From the NCBI GenBank assembly GCA_963070105.1, contig OY718808.1, positions 3,471,738-3,535,737 on the forward strand: DNA of 64,000 nucleotides. The letters are read 5' to 3'. The notes below the pieces were generated by a model that was not told the origin of the DNA, searched no databases, and saw nothing but the letters and a program-made list of their open reading frames with translations. Origin of the DNA: Litomosoides sigmodontis. Its lineage: Eukaryota > Nematoda > Chromadorea > Rhabditida > Onchocercidae. Of the stretch, positions 1-16,752 are shown piece by piece; within the stretch, counting starts at the first letter, position 1; the number at the start of each line of letters is the position of its first letter. The position numbers and the translations under genes were made by a program.

Positions 1-294
1 ATCTCGAAAAGATGAAGTTAAAAAGTAGGAAGAGGAGGAGGAGGAGGACGAGTAGGTTGAGGAGGTCGAGGAACAACAGGAGGAGGAGGAGGACAAAACC
101 AGTAAGGCACCAGCCTGTGATGGGTACCAACCATCACCACCACTACCATCATCACCAACGATCGCTGACACCAATAATACCATTATCACCATCAAACATC
201 ACACTGCATATAAATATTATTAGACAATAATTTCCATACTTGTGCAACCTCTGACCTCCTCATCTCAACCAAATTTCTAAAACGAAACAAAAAT

Positions 295-325
295 GAGAGA
301 GAGAGAGAGAGAGAGGGAGAGAGAG
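295..325. repeat. (GA)n microsatellite
   Basis: About 31 bp of GA dinucleotides with one GGG interruption near the right end. Confidence 0.95.
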
Positions 326-778
326 TAGAAATGAAGAATGTTAAATATAATGAAACAAAGGGCATGAATAAGAGAGAATGTTTATCATCAAATTTTGGGA
401 TAAAATTTATCCTAAAATTCTCATCATTACCTATCTAAAGAGATGACGCAACAGTTTCACTCGTTTATCAGATGTTTCATATAATTTCAAATCAGACGAT
501 TGAACAATGCGAAATGCGACTGAATAAAATAAAATGGATGAATGAAATGGTTTTAATTAAAAATTTGATTTTTATGCAATGAAAAAATTGCATTGAAATA
601 ACTCATCATTTTTTTTTTAAAAAAAACGCTTCAACTTAATTTCAGGCAGTTCGTTGAAAAGAGATGTTAGATGTTGAACGTTACATAAATTACTATGTGT
701 TATAAATTATAGCTTTAACTTTTGATTAATTTGTTTTAATTTAAGAAAAACACAGAATTACTCCTTTTGTGTTTCAAT

Positions 779-783
779 ACACA

Positions 784-824
<41 letters not shown>
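779..824. repeat. (CA)n microsatellite
   Basis: CA dinucleotide run interrupted once by a T (acat) near its left end. Confidence 0.95.
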
Positions 825-826
<2 letters not shown>

Positions 827-1145
827 AAGCATAATAAATTTATAATTTCCAAATTTTGCTTGCAAAAGTACAACGGTCATTGTGATAGTTGAGAAATTAA
901 ATGAAAAATTATAGAAATGTTCCAAATGCGATATTCCATTACAAAGTGAGAGAAAATCTTCATAAAATTTAAGAAAAGAATATTTGCAAAAAAGAAAAAA
1001 ATTGTTTCGAAATAATTCATTCGTTGCAAAATGAAGAATAAAAGAAAAGGAAAAATGGAAAAAGAAAGGGAAGAGGAAAAAAGAAGAGGGGATAATTTAT
1101 GTTCGTCAATTTGACTCATTTTCATTACTTTTTTTTTGCCGTTAC

Positions 1146-1412
<267 letters not shown>

Positions 1413-1515
1413 GGAAAATCATAACTTTTTGTTATTTTATAATTTACTAGCAATAAGGTTTAGGGAGAAGTTGCAAGGTCAAAATGAGCATAAATAGTTA
1501 GGGATAATAATTTGC

Positions 1516-1562
1516 GTTGTTGTCGTCGTCGTCGTCGTCGTCGTCGTAGTAGTAGTAGTAGC
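1516..1562. repeat. (GTC)n(GTA)n compound microsatellite
   Basis: Short GTC run that passes directly into a GTA run. Confidence 0.9.
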
Positions 1563-2854
1563 AACCTTCGGTTGAACAATTTCACGTTGATGATTCCTTT
1601 GAATAATATAATGACAGGAAGGAAGAGAGATGACCAAACGGTCGATGGCGTTGCGAGGAAGAGAGGAGGACAAGCAGGGACAAAATCATATTTTGTGAAA
1701 TATGAATGTACAATTTTTATCAATTAAACAAATGTAAGCAACCTAAACTTTATTACTTCAATTAATGCTAATTGAAATAATTTCTAAAACAGATTTTTTT
1801 CCTAAAAAAAAAAGAATTAAGATCGTCAGGATAATTGAATGATGATGATAATGATATGGCAGATGCGTTTGATAGAATGAAAATTTATGAAAGGCGAAAA
1901 AAAAAATGGAATTTTTTTAAACTTTTTTTCATCGCAACAGGCATTTGATAGGATGATTGGTGAATGCAAGTTACAATTTATGAGTTTTTTTTTTATGAAT
2001 TTCATAAAATGTAATTTGCAATTACTCATTGCTAATGGCAATTGTTTCATTTCCTTTCCTTTCATTTCGTTTTTTTTTTCTCTTCAAATTGTAAGTTAGA
2101 ATTAGTTCGAAAAGGCGCATTTTCCACGCTTATTCATCAGTTGGAGGAAAAAAATTTCCATTGCAAAATGTGCCAATTGTATTCATTTAGATGAAAGGGA
2201 AATTGCATAAAAATTTGTGAAACGAGCATTATTGCAACATTTTCACTGATAACATATGTGAATGCTCCTATCATTTCAACAAATGATAACAAAGAAAAAA
2301 TAACGACAAAACTAATTTATCATTTAAATAATTCTACAGCAAATTCATTTGTACAACATTTCTCCCTTTGCTAAATCTCTTTTTTGAATAAAATTTCCGA
2401 GCATAAATTCATAGGAAACTATAATCATTACAATTAAATGGTAGAAATTTATTAATAATGAATTGTGTTCACTGCATACATTAGGAGATTGTGGAAATTT
2501 GTGAAAATTGACATTATTTTAAAATAAATTTCAAAAAGAAACAAATGAATAGAAAATTATGATGCAGTAAAAAAGATAAGCAAAAGGATAAAATGATGAA
2601 AATTAGAGGAAAAGAAATCTGCTAGGATTGATACAAAGGGCTAGTAAATCAGCAAATTCAAATTTATACGCCAAAAAAAAAAAATTTTTTTTTTTGTCTC
2701 ACACTACTACGATGCGGATAACTACTGTTATTACTTCCATCGTCTGGAGGTCATTCAAATCAAGAAACCTTTTTGTCCCGTGCTGGCAACATTAAATATG
2801 GAAAATCAAAAATTGAAAAACAATCCACCTATCCATCCCTCTGCTTATTTATAT

Positions 2855-2915
2855 AGATAGATGAGTAGATAGGTAGGTAGGTAGATGGGTAAAACGATAG
2901 GTAGATAGGTAGTAG
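2855..2915. repeat. GATA/GGTA-type tetranucleotide repeat
   Basis: Imperfect tetranucleotide tract made of 'atagatag' and 'gtaggtag' units, with several substitutions. Confidence 0.85.
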
Positions 2916-5610
2916 TTATAGTAGCAAAAAAAAAAATGAAAAGTTCGATGACAGAAAGGACAGCTTTTTTTACTTTCCTCTAATTGGGAAGAATTTTTAA
3001 AACGACTCTGATGTACATCAATTTTTTAGCTCATCGGCATAAAATGACCTTCAGGTCAAATTTTTCAAGCTTTTTAATCAACCATTTTTCCTTTTTTTTT
3101 ATTTTATTTTGCATAGAAAGAAATAAACGTGAAATATTTCGATTGAAATTTTATTCAAAATTTTGGCTAACTTCACAGGTGTGTTGCACAGATCGTTCTG
3201 CTTGCTTGCATTGCATTATCAGTAATACTAGCTAGTAACTATCAGTAATTCAATGCAATAAGTGTAACAGGCGTGTAAGTTAGCTAAATTAAAATAAAAT
3301 TTTTAAAATATATTTTCTTTATGAAAAGAAAAATGAAATGGAATAAAAGTTAGCTAAAGCAAAAAATGTGAGAAATGAATGTTATCGTAGTTTTTATGTG
3401 ATAGCGACAAAATTTTTTTTTAAAAAAAAAGGAAGCATCAAAGATTAGGAGGAAGAAAAGAGTGATGTCAACCAGACAGCATTCGTTCGGTTTTTTTTTG
3501 CTAATACAAAATGTATACAATTGAAATTGTTAGCTGACAGAAAATACACGTGTATTGTTACGTATTCTACGTCAATAAAATTAGTCCATCTCGCAGCTGT
3601 GATGAAAGTTGTGAAACGATACAGTGTAAATTGATGTTTGAAATTGATGATTCGATCGATTTCATTTATTTAGCTTACAAATAACATAAAATTCATTTTT
3701 CTCTATTGATCGTTTCAGGCTTTTTTTCTCTTTTTTCTTCCCTTCCCTCTGCTCGCTCTCTCTCTCTCTCCCCTTAATTCTTCCCTTCCCTCCGCTCGCT
3801 CTCTCCCTCTCTCTTTTACTTTCTCTCTCTCTTTAATTCTTTTGCATGGTAGACAAGGGAATGAGAAATATTTAAATTAAGCAACGATGATGACGATAGT
3901 GATAGTTGAATTCCATAGATTAACCTATTTTCAGTATTATACATCTTTTAAAATATATGCATACATATATTTGAATAATTAAATTTTATTAATAATTTCA
4001 ACTCATGCAACCGTTAACAATACTCTATCACTTGCTTGTTCTATGCAAGTAATTACAAGCTGCACGGGAATACTTAAATGTTTATCGAATTTCAACGCAT
4101 TTTATTTAAGAAGAGAAATATTTCGCAACGATATTATGCCATTAAAAGAGTTGTGGAATATTTGGAACAAATTTTGCAAAAAAAAAATTAAAAAAAGATT
4201 GAGAAGTGGAGATTTGAAATAAAAAGGCTAATAATTTGACCCATTCATTTAATGTATTTTTGTAAAAATTGGGAATGAAGAGAGAGGGACAGAGTGACAG
4301 AGAGAGAGAGAGAGGAGAGAAGGATAAAGGAAAGATAAAGAATTTGGAAGTGGAAGGGAAAGAGATGTGGGATTGAGAGAGAAGAAGACGAAAGTTTGAC
4401 CCATTCATTCCATTGTACTTCGTGTCATACATAATCTGTTTGGTGAGGAGGAGGAGGACAGACGAGAGAGCACAGGGAGAAGGCTGGGGGGACAGGATGT
4501 AAGAGATGGAAAAAAAAACCTCAAAAATTGCTCACTTCATTTTTTTGTTTGATTTGAAAAGAACGATTTGCACTATGCCTAAAATTGAAATGTCAAACTC
4601 ATTTTGAAAGGTGAGAGAGGCAAAAAAAACAGGATGAAATGAATGAGAAAGAGAGAAAGATGAAAATTTGATCGTTTAATAACTGCCAGAGAAATTAATG
4701 ATTGAAAGGAAGCCTTCCGTAAATTGAAAAATTTTTGCAAGCATTTTTTTCGGCTAGTAAAACTAAAACAAAAAAAAATGTGCAAATTTGAATGATTGAA
4801 CTAATTCTTCTCACACCACTGATTAGACTTAAATAATAGAAAAGAAGAAGGAAATTTCTAAAAATTAATTTTAATTTCATCACTATCATTTGCCTAATTC
4901 AAGCAGCACTAATAATAATTAGCATTTGCCTAATTTAAAATTTTCCAGATTGCCTTATTAATTGAGAAGCGGGAAAAAAGCAAAAAAAAAATTTGTGAAA
5001 AATTATGATAATCATTTTCAAAATTTCACTCCTTCTAGGATGATACAAGTCCGTTGGTAGAGTGCTACTTTCGTACCAAATGAATTAATGATGTGAAAGG
5101 TAGGCGGATGGATGAACGGTTACGAATTAAAACGGAAATAAAAATAGGAAAATGAAGTGAGTCAGCAAGAGGTGTACTTTACGTATAACTTTGATTCATT
5201 CAGGATCAGATCAAATAAATAAGCATCAACAAGGAGAAAAAAAAATGAGCAAAAGTCATTTTCTATGATTACCTCTCACTGTCTCACGCAACCAACATTC
5301 ACTTCTCCATTACACGTAGCATTATTAATTAATTCATTTAAATAATTAAATTAAGTCATTTCAAGTACTCCTGATAGACTCACTTCACTTATTGTTTGTT
5401 TCACTGTTTTTTTCTTTCATTATTAGACAGAACGTGGCGTATCTGTTATAATCAAAAATGAATATCCGATTATTTCATTCTGATTAATTTGTATAAATTG
5501 TTTCATAAATTTTTTTAAAGAGGAAACAGGAATGATTGATGCTGAGGTTATGATAATGATGATGATGAATTATGATGCAATAACAGGTTTCTTCCTCTCC
5601 TGAAATTTAT

Positions 5611-5677
5611 GCGTACACGTATGTGTGCGTGTGTGCATGTCCGTGTGTGTGTGTGTGTGTGTGTGCGTGTGTGCATG

Positions 5678-5715
<38 letters not shown>

Positions 5716-5721
5716 TATGTG
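5611..5721. repeat. (GT)n repeat with internal duplication
   Basis: GT-rich tract in which a 'gtgtgcatgtccgtgtgtg' segment occurs twice, so the array probably grew by local duplication as well as slippage. Confidence 0.9.
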
Positions 5722-5775
5722 AAGGAATGTCATGCATGTCACAGATTGCGGTCGGTAATCGCAGTCTGAAAACCG

Positions 5776-5930
5776 TAGGCTGAAACAGGTCGATCAGATA
5801 GATTATTGAAGACGCAAAAGATAGTCATATAAAAAAAGAAGACGCAAGATATTCAAAATATTCATTTTCTTTTTTACACCACTATCTTTTGCGCCTTCAG
5901 TAATCTATCTGACCGACCTGTTTCAGTCTA
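5776..5930. mobile_element. Foldback (inverted-repeat) element, MITE-like
   Basis: Two arms of about 65 bp (5776-5840 and 5866-5930) are inverted copies. The arm core reads 'ctgaaacaggtcg', then 'tcagatagatta', then 'cgcaaaagatagt'. The few mismatches are mostly transitions. The loop is about 25 bp. A partial further copy of the right arm ('actatcttttg' joined to 'cctgttt') lies at about 5950-5993. No transposase frame is present. A small non-autonomous foldback element is the simplest reading, and a structured RNA is the alternative. Confidence 0.55.
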
Positions 5931-6835
5931 CAGTCTTCAATTCATCTTGCATTTTCTTTTTTTTTTTTATATCACTATCTTTTGACCTGTTTTCCGGGTT
6001 CAATTCAACACCTGCAAAACAATCTCGCCTAATCCTTTTCCTACATCATCTATGAATTTCATTCCGTACACCATAGCACAAATTTTAGAAATGAAATTTT
6101 CCACGTAAACATTTTCATACGAATCTGAAAATGCAAAATAGTAAAAGCTTACAATGAAAACGCAATTTTCAGAAAAAAAAATACCAATGAAGAAAAGACG
6201 CCGTGCATTACATTTGATCACTTTCATCTTTCGTTTTTTTTTTCTTTGTTTAATTTTATGCTTGTTCAACAAAGAATTTCAATTTTATGATTAATTTAGG
6301 GAAGCGAAAAGGAACAAACGAGTAAAATGAAATGAAATGAAAGGTGGAAATTTCAATGGAAAGAAGAATAAATAAATAGAAAAATTTTAATAAAAGGTTC
6401 TTCCTGTCAGTTTTAAAAACAAAAAATTAAAAAGTAAAAAAGTGAGAGATAAAATAAAAGTGATGAAAAATTTAGGCGAAAGAAGCAAAAAATAAAATAC
6501 TAGAATGAGTTAAATTTTAGAAAATTAAAGTTTATACCACTTTTGCAGTAAAATGAATTTAGCAAATATAGACTTTATGGAGAGAGAGAGAGAGAGAGAT
6601 CTAAAATTATTAAATAATTGATAAATTGACATTATTTCCTTGCACTTATTTCTTATAAGATTGATTTCACGAATTATGAGTTAAATATTAGATGGGTTAT
6701 AGCTGAAATTTACCCTCTTTGTTTACAAATTGTCAAATGTTCGATGAAATAAAAAATAAATTTTTTGGAAGTGTCAACTTCATTCATAAAATAAATCATT
6801 ATTTTTTGATGATAATAGATGCTTCGGAAAATACC

Positions 6836-6837
<2 letters not shown>

Positions 6838-6928
<91 letters not shown>

Positions 6929-6950
6929 CACACACACACACGCACACACA
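6838..6950. repeat. (CA)n microsatellite
   Basis: About 113 bp of CA dinucleotides with two CG interruptions near the right end. Confidence 0.97.
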
Positions 6951-9900
6951 TGTACTCACTCTAACACATTTAAAAAATTTCAAGCAGTGAATTTCTAAAA
7001 TTCAATCGAGTTTTCAAGCGGTAGTAATAACGAATAATTTCAATCAATGAATGAATCAATAATTACAAAAGCGTAACATCAGTTATTCATTAAAATTGAA
7101 AATTATTTTAAAATATTTAAATTCATGAACAATAATTCAGTGAAAAATTATTAAATATCAATATCGATACAATGAATGATAACGGACGAGGAGATTTTTG
7201 CATCAAATAGAAAATCCGAGGAAGCAGTTGAATTGTATTAGACATAAATATCTGAGAAATGCAAGAAATTCCATTCAATTCTTTAAATAGAAATTTCTTA
7301 ATTAAAAAAAAATTGTCTCTTAAAATTTTATGTTAAAAAGAATGGTTGATAAAATTATGAAGAATAAAAAACGAAAAAGAAATGAAATGATTCACTACAT
7401 AGTTCGAAGATATAAATATGCTAATTAGTTTATGCAAATGCAAGTTAATCAATGATATCTCTCCTCTCTCACTCTCCCTCGTAGCAAAGAGATAGGGAAA
7501 AAAAGGTGGACGAAAAGAGAAAGAGAAAAGAAAGAGCCAAAGAAAAGAAAGGGAGGAGGAGGATAAAAAAGGAGAAGGAAAAAAGAGCTTGTTGGATATT
7601 GTTGTATGAGTGAAAAAGAATGTAACAGATTAATAAATTAAAATGATAGGATGCAAATGTGGCGAAAAAACAGAGGCAGAGAGAGAGAGAGGGAAAAAAG
7701 GGGAAAGCGTTAAATTAAATGCTATATTATATAGCTAAATATGATAATTTTTTAATGTTTAACACTTCACCCTCTACTTTTTTCCCCTCTCCTTCCTTTT
7801 CTTTTTTTTTTAAATCGCTTTTTAGATTAATAAATCATTCATTACACATCCGGTGTTACATTTCCTGATCTTTAATCATTTTCCGGATCAATAAATCACT
7901 CATTTACTGCGCATCCTGCTACATCCTTACGGCATTTCGTTTTTCGTTTTTTGCTTTCCTTCCACTGTCCATTCCTCATTGTCAGCTTAACCGGATTAGC
8001 AAAACCGTTACTCACGAAATGCATTATTATTACTATTATTATTATTATTATTAATGCGTTCGTTGGGCTATCAATCCGTTTGCTGATATTTGCTGTCATC
8101 GAAATGCACGAAATTACCATAAAAATACATATAAATATGCTTGACCCATTCTTTCGCTTATTCGTTTCGATTCTCTTCGATTCCTCTTTTTTCTGCTTTT
8201 TAAAGTCTTTTTATAAATGGAAGAATGCAAGATGCCAGTGAAAAGAGAAATGAGAACGTGGAGAGAAGACGGAGGGGTGGGGAGGGGGGAGAACTGACGA
8301 AAAAGATGGATTAATTATTGTAAAATGGAAATTGCATGGAAATTACAGAATCACCATTCAAACATTTCGATAATGACAAGCATTAAGTGTGTAGGAGGAA
8401 CGAGCCTTAAGTAGGCTTTAAATGCATTGAAGGACGGGAAGAGGCCCGAAATGCATGGAACAACAGGCCTTAAATGTATGGAATTGGAATAACAGGTCAT
8501 GAAAGAGCAGGGCGTTTAGCTACAATTTTTTGCATGCAAAAAATTATCAGACGACATAATATGAATCACTTTCAAAAGTATGAAATATTAATGAAAAAAA
8601 TTCACTTCATTCTATGAATTGTTTAAATTGTAAATTTTACTAAAATTTTTAATGAATAATTATTTTTGAATGGCAAAATGCTAAGGTAAATCCCTCCACA
8701 ACAAATACAGTAATCACAAATAACCTAAGAAAAAAGGTAAATACTGTTGAATGATAGAAAAATCAGAAATCAAAGGTAACAATTACAGATTATATGCCAA
8801 ATGCACTCCTGAAAAAACCTGTTCAATTTTTGCAGGTTCTAAAAATTTTTATCATCACAGATCGAAAACAAAATTGAACGAATAAAAAGTTCTCCACCAA
8901 GTTTTTTCCCCTTTCCTCTTTCCCTAAAATACAGTTAAATAAAGCAGCAAAAAAAAATGGTACAACACTGTTCGTTAACCAAAATAGGTGTATTTACAAA
9001 AATTTCATCGATAATAATGAAATTTTTGAATTTTACAGTATGACTTATTACACATATCCAATAACGTATTACTAACAAGTTAAATTGCATATTTTGAAAT
9101 TGAAATTCATTGATTAATTAGCTTCAAATTCAGTAATGTTAATAGTAGTAGTAGTAGTAGCGGCAGCAGATCTGTGATACATCGAACATATACTACGTAG
9201 CACAGACATGTTGTTTATACAATCGAATTTACAACAGTGATAAATTGTAACAACAACAATCCGCACTACCTAGTACATGTAGAATGAGTATCGTTAACGT
9301 ACTACATCAATGCCATTTTGATAATTGTAATAAATTTTGAAATTTAATTTAAGATAGGCAAATATTCCAGTTAATTGAAGAAGAGAGTGCTAAGTATTAT
9401 TAATGTATTACTGTGTTATTAACTATATTAATATTATGCTGATAATGTTAGAGCTATGCAAATAGCCATACATTAGCATAATACTGATTGATGTAGTTAA
9501 ACTGATACGGCTACTAATCACTGACACGGTTACTGAAATAGTTCTTGATATAGTTCCTGATATAGTTCCTGATATACATCGATGTAGCTAGCTTATTAAT
9601 GTTGATAGCGATGTTGATGTAGTTGTACCTATTAGCGCATAGTATTACTATGAATATGGCAAAATTCATGCTAATCTTACAATGTAAAATATATTATATG
9701 AAATTATACAGTTTCATTGCTTCGCTAAAATAAAAACTTTTTACTTTCTTTTGGCAATATTAATTTTTGGAAAAATTTTTTTTGCAAAATAACATCGGTT
9801 TTGTTTCATATAAAATGAAAAAATAAGTGGATGGGACAGGAAGGGAGGAAAGGAAGGATTGAAGGAATACTGAAACAAACAGGAGGTGTGCCGATGATTT

Positions 9901-10330
9901 CTAACACAACGAAAAGAAATTCGAAACAAAATAAAAAGGACGGAGAAAAAATCGGAATTGCTATAGGGGCTAACACCAGTGGAGAGAGGAATCCGGTTAT
10001 CACCTGCTTCAATGTCTATACAAAGAAGTTGCATTGCACTCATCAACTAATCTCCCACAATTATATTTATTTGGCAAAAATCAGGCTTTTAGTTTAATTT
10101 TCATTAACCGGTCTTGCAAGTCTGCCAAACTTGAACTTCCGATAGAGATTTCATGTTTTTCCGGTGGCATATCTCATCTTGCCTCACCTGCTCCTCTCTC
10201 TCCTCCCATTTCTCTCCCTCCGCCCCTGCCACCCCCTGAAAATAAGTCAGAATCGCCTTAATTCATTTACATCTCTTTTGATTTAAGTTTTAAGTGTACT
10301 AAATTGCACTTAGCAAGCACTGAACAGGGA

Positions 10331-11747
<1,417 letters not shown>

Positions 11748-13865
11748 TGTCTATCAAACAGCAAATAAAACTTACTATTTTATTTTGTTTCAGTAATTGC
11801 TAAACATTTGGTTGATCGGAAAGAGATATCACTAAAGTTTATCAAAATTATGAAATAATAATGAAAGTATCATCGGCAAGTGGAATTTAAGAAGCACACA
11901 AAGCAGACTTTGTAAAATTAGCACTTAGCATATACACATATAGTTTCGCATGTAATATTATTCATTCGTGATTATCACATAGGAACGACTGCTTTTTCAC
12001 GCTAAACACTAAAGGATAGGAGAAAAAATTTTTTGAAATTTTTTCATTCATAACTAATGAAATTTTTCGAAATCATTTAAATGAACTAAAAACAGGCAAA
12101 AATAGTTTTCAAAAAGTAATAAGTGAAAAAAAAGCTAAATTCAACAAATATAAGCGGAAAATTCCAACATTAGTTAATCATATGAATAATTTCAAAATTA
12201 AACAGAAAAATAAACCAAATACGAAAAGCAATACGCTAAATAATAGCGAATAAAAGAGAGAGAGAGAAAAATGGAGAAGAGAGAAGAAAAAGAATGGTAA
12301 TGAATGATTGTAAAATTCAAATTATTTGACAAAAAAAATTTCTTTTTTCCCCTTTTTCTTTCTTCTTTGCATTACTATTATAAATGGTAGAAAAATAGTG
12401 GGTAGAGGGCAAAGGATATCAGTTTTTTTTTAAAGTAATATGAGAGAGGAGAGGAGAGAGGTGAAATGTCTGTTTCGAATGTGTTTGTTTGATAAAAAGA
12501 AAAGTGAAAGTGGAAAATGATACAAATAATTTTAGCAATAATTCCGGTTTTTCCCTTTTTTTTCCTCCTTTCTACCTCAACCCTACTCAATCGCTCTTTT
12601 CACTCTTCATTTCTCATCCTTCCCTCCTTCGGTTGAAAAATTATTTTTTTTTAACTCAATCCTTTCTGTATCATAACTAGAAGTAGTACTACTACTAGTA
12701 GTATCAGTGGTAGGACTATCTATCTACCATCCGTCTCAATCATCCATATTCCATTGAAGGTTGATGATGAGAGGAAAAATTTATTGTTAACTAGCAATTT
12801 CATTGGTGTAAAAGAAGGAAAAAAAATTACTCGCTAAAATAACTGGTAGGACGAATTTAAAGAAAGAAGAGAGAGAGAGAGTGTGTGTGTGTGTGTGAGA
12901 GAGGAAGGTGAGAAGAGATGATGATAATGAGCTTATTCCGTTTTTTTTTCCGTTTTATTAATTAGCACTTTGTCTGGTCTTAATTATTTTTGCAAAAATT
13001 TTTTGCAGTGAAAATTTTTGTTCTTTTCTTTTTCTTACTTTAATTACAACTGTTTTATGCAATTTCTACAGAGTAATCCGTTTGTTTATTTATTTACCTA
13101 ATTGTTTACCTGTTTTTATTACTTCCATCAACATAAACATCATAATGATTATTTTTATTACTACTAGTTGCTATTCTTATTAAATTAATCATAACTACCG
13201 TCTTCGGTTACCGCCTAGAATTTCAAACCTCCCAAAATTCCTGTTATTATTTGAATGTTTAATGGTAGTTGAACAAGACATGGGAAGAGGAAGAATTCGA
13301 TGAAAGAGGAGCAGGGAAGGTTCACAGATGCGGGGGAGGAGAGAAGGGTGAAGGAACAGGATGAGCAGAGAAGAAGAGTGAAGTGAAGTAAAAAGGATGA
13401 AAATCAGGTTTCTGTAATGACATGTTGCTGATAAGGATAGTTGTTTGATTACTTTTCACAGCAATCCTTTCCACCTTCCCTCTCTCCCTCTTCCATGAAC
13501 CTTTTGTTTCAAAGCTTTTCCTCTCCTCTAATGCTGTTTCTATCAATAAAACAAGTTTTTTTTTTAATCCTTCAATCTCTCTCTCTTTCTCTCTCCCTCT
13601 CTCGCCATTCTTGTTTCCAATCTTTTTGGAATAAATAAATATACGACGACAATCTTCAAATGTTACTACTACAATTTCGTTATGCATTGATGGACCGACC
13701 AGTTGTTTTGCATGAAACGATGATGACGATGACGGTTATCATGGAGGAGGAGGAGAAACCGGTATGATGAAAGCAATCCTACTAGTTATCATCGATTATT
13801 TGTTGGTATTTTTAATTACGTTAAGTACCAATTACTATTATTATTAATTATAATTATAATTATTA
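11748..13865. other. Intergenic, no gene seen
   Basis: AT-rich DNA with short purine- or pyrimidine-rich stretches, including a GA/GT tract near 12,870-12,900. The open frames are short and lack paired splice signals or recognisable protein sequence. Confidence 0.55.
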
Positions 13866-14103
<238 letters not shown>

Positions 14104-16640
14104 ATTATTATTGTTAGTGCTATTATCAATGGGCACGATCACTCATTGCTATTATCATTGGCTTACATTTGCTTATTTTTGACAAAAATAAAGCAACAAT
14201 GATTAATTAATTAATTGGTGCAATTTGAAAATGAAACAATCATTAAATGAATAATATTGCTTGTTTGATTGTTTGTTTGTTTATTTGGTTGTTTGCTTAT
14301 TTGTTTTTGTTTTGAAATGAAGGAAGAATGGTAGTGATGAAGTTTTGAATTGTGTTTACACATTGCAATTACAACAGACAACAGTATCAATGATATGAAG
14401 TGATGTTGTAAGAGAGCAGGATTGATTTGAATTTAATTAATGATCTCTATGAATATTATATCATTGCAGAATTGAATATTTAATTTTAATTTATTTCAAG
14501 TTTTCAAATAAATTTTCATTTAAAAATACATGTTACATTCAAGTTATAATTGCAATGAAGGTATTTGAAGAATGAAAAAAAACGTCTTGAATTATTATCG
14601 ATGATTTAATTTTTACTGAAACAGGATTCGTTTAATTAAGCAACCAAATAATAGAGTGTGTACTAAATGATACTAAATGACACACCTCACTCATTAATTA
14701 TCGTTAAATTTCAAAAGTACTAATTAAAAATGAAAATTTATGTTTAAAAAATTTAATAACTCATAATTTAAAATTTTAGACTTTATAAAAAATATAAAAA
14801 TATCTTAATGCTTCTCAATGTTTTGTCATCAAATTTTACATCTGCAAATAATATTTACCTAAAACTTGAATATTTCATTAATTAAAACGAACACTTAGCA
14901 CAAAAATAATTTCACCAACAGCAAAAACAAAAACAAAAACAAAAATTTTTCATGGAAACAATTATCACAGACAATTGAATTTCCTACAGTTTTTAGGCAA
15001 AACGAAAATCATTTTCAATATTCACATAACCTTAGGAAAGATGATCTTATCGGTGGCTTTCTAGACTTCTGAATATGCCTGAATCACTTTAAAATCATTT
15101 CTACAATCCTAAACATTACTCATTCCTCAACACTCACTACAGCATTTCATATATTTTTGAATTTAAAAATTGAAATTTACTTTTAAAAAAAAGCCGTATG
15201 CAACAACATTTTCAATCTGTGAAAATATCCAAAAGCCTTCCATTCACTTTCTCTTCTCATTCAGGCGATCATTGACATAAGCGATAAAGAAGTGATGATA
15301 TGAGAAGGTTTTTTGTAGAAAGAACAAAAAAAAGAAACGAGAAATGAAATAAGGTAAGAGAGAATAAAAAAAACAAAGGGAAGGAGGAAGAGGGAGAAGG
15401 GGAGAGAGAGAGAGAGAGAGAGAATGGAGAACAAGAAGTAATCAAAGAAATAGTTTACTGTGATAGTTGTTGTATTCAGCAAAACTCGTTTGAACAAAAG
15501 ATAATTGTAAGAGTTAAAAAATTATTATGTTGCAAACTTCGTTGTGAACATGAACGTTGTAAGAGTGACTGACTGATTGACGATTGATGATTGATACCGG
15601 TTAGTAGTTTGATCATAATTTTAATTGATTTAAACTGGAATGAAAATGAAAGTTAAAGGTCATTCGTATAGCATGCATGTAGTACGGACACACACACACA
15701 CACACACACACACGAAAAGATTTTGAGAAGGTAAGGAAGAAAAAAGCAGAGAAAAATTAAATTAAATTAGGTCTTTTTGTCAAAGAATGTTTCTCCAATT
15801 GAATTTTATTTTATTTTTTTTTTACAAATTCTTTGAATAGAAACAATTTGATTTTTTTTTTTGTTCTTTACAACATTGTGAAAATGAGGAAAGTGATAGA
15901 AAGAGATGATGGTGGAGGTGAAGAGAGAAAAAGTGCTAGGTAAGGATGACAATGATGATGTATGGGACAGAGGTAAAATGAAAAGTGATTAGTGCAAGGA
16001 GGAACGAAAGTGAATAATAAATTATTTTTCCACAAATTACATCGTTCATTTCATCCTTTTACTTTTTTGTTTTTTTTTTTGTTTTTTTATTTTAATTTTT
16101 TGTCGGATCGAAATAAGAACGGAAGCTTGGAAATTTTTGCTGAATTAATCGTTGTTTTTATCCGTTTCACTCATTTTACTGCTTCATGTTCCGCTTTTTT
16201 TTTTCTTTTTCCTAGCAAGAAAAATGAGAGATAATTTTTGGAATTTTGGATTTTTTTTTTCTGGAAAAAATTATTGTTTAGGAGGAGAGGAGAGGAGAGG
16301 AGGGGAAAAAAAACTTGTTCTCGCTGCTATGCTTTTTTGCTTGTTTGTTTGTTTGTTTTTTTCTTTCATCTCATTACATTTCTGTTCTACCCTCTTACCT
16401 CTTTCTTTCTCCCTCCGTTCCTATCTCTATCTCACGTAATATATAAGGTAAAATTTTACTTTTTTTTTCTCTCTTTCGCTGTCTCGTGCTCGTCTTTCCT
16501 ATGAAAATATCAAAATGGAAGTGCAAATAATGACAATTGAACAAGTTCCATCAAACTCTCTTATCGCGCAAGACAGGACAGTTATCAGCGGAAGAGTAGT
16601 TCAGCTAACAACTAATTCAAAGTCATCATCATTCATCACT

Positions 16641-16752
16641 ATCACTATCACTATCATCATCATCATCATCATCATCATCATTACTACTATTATTATCATC
16701 ATCATTATCATCATCATTACTACTATTATTATCATCATCATTATCATTATTC
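16641..16752. repeat. (ATC)n/(ATT)n repeat
   Basis: Trinucleotide tract of ATC, ATT and ACT units. An 'attactactattattatcatcatcattatcatc' block appears twice, in effect a higher-order duplication. Confidence 0.9.
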
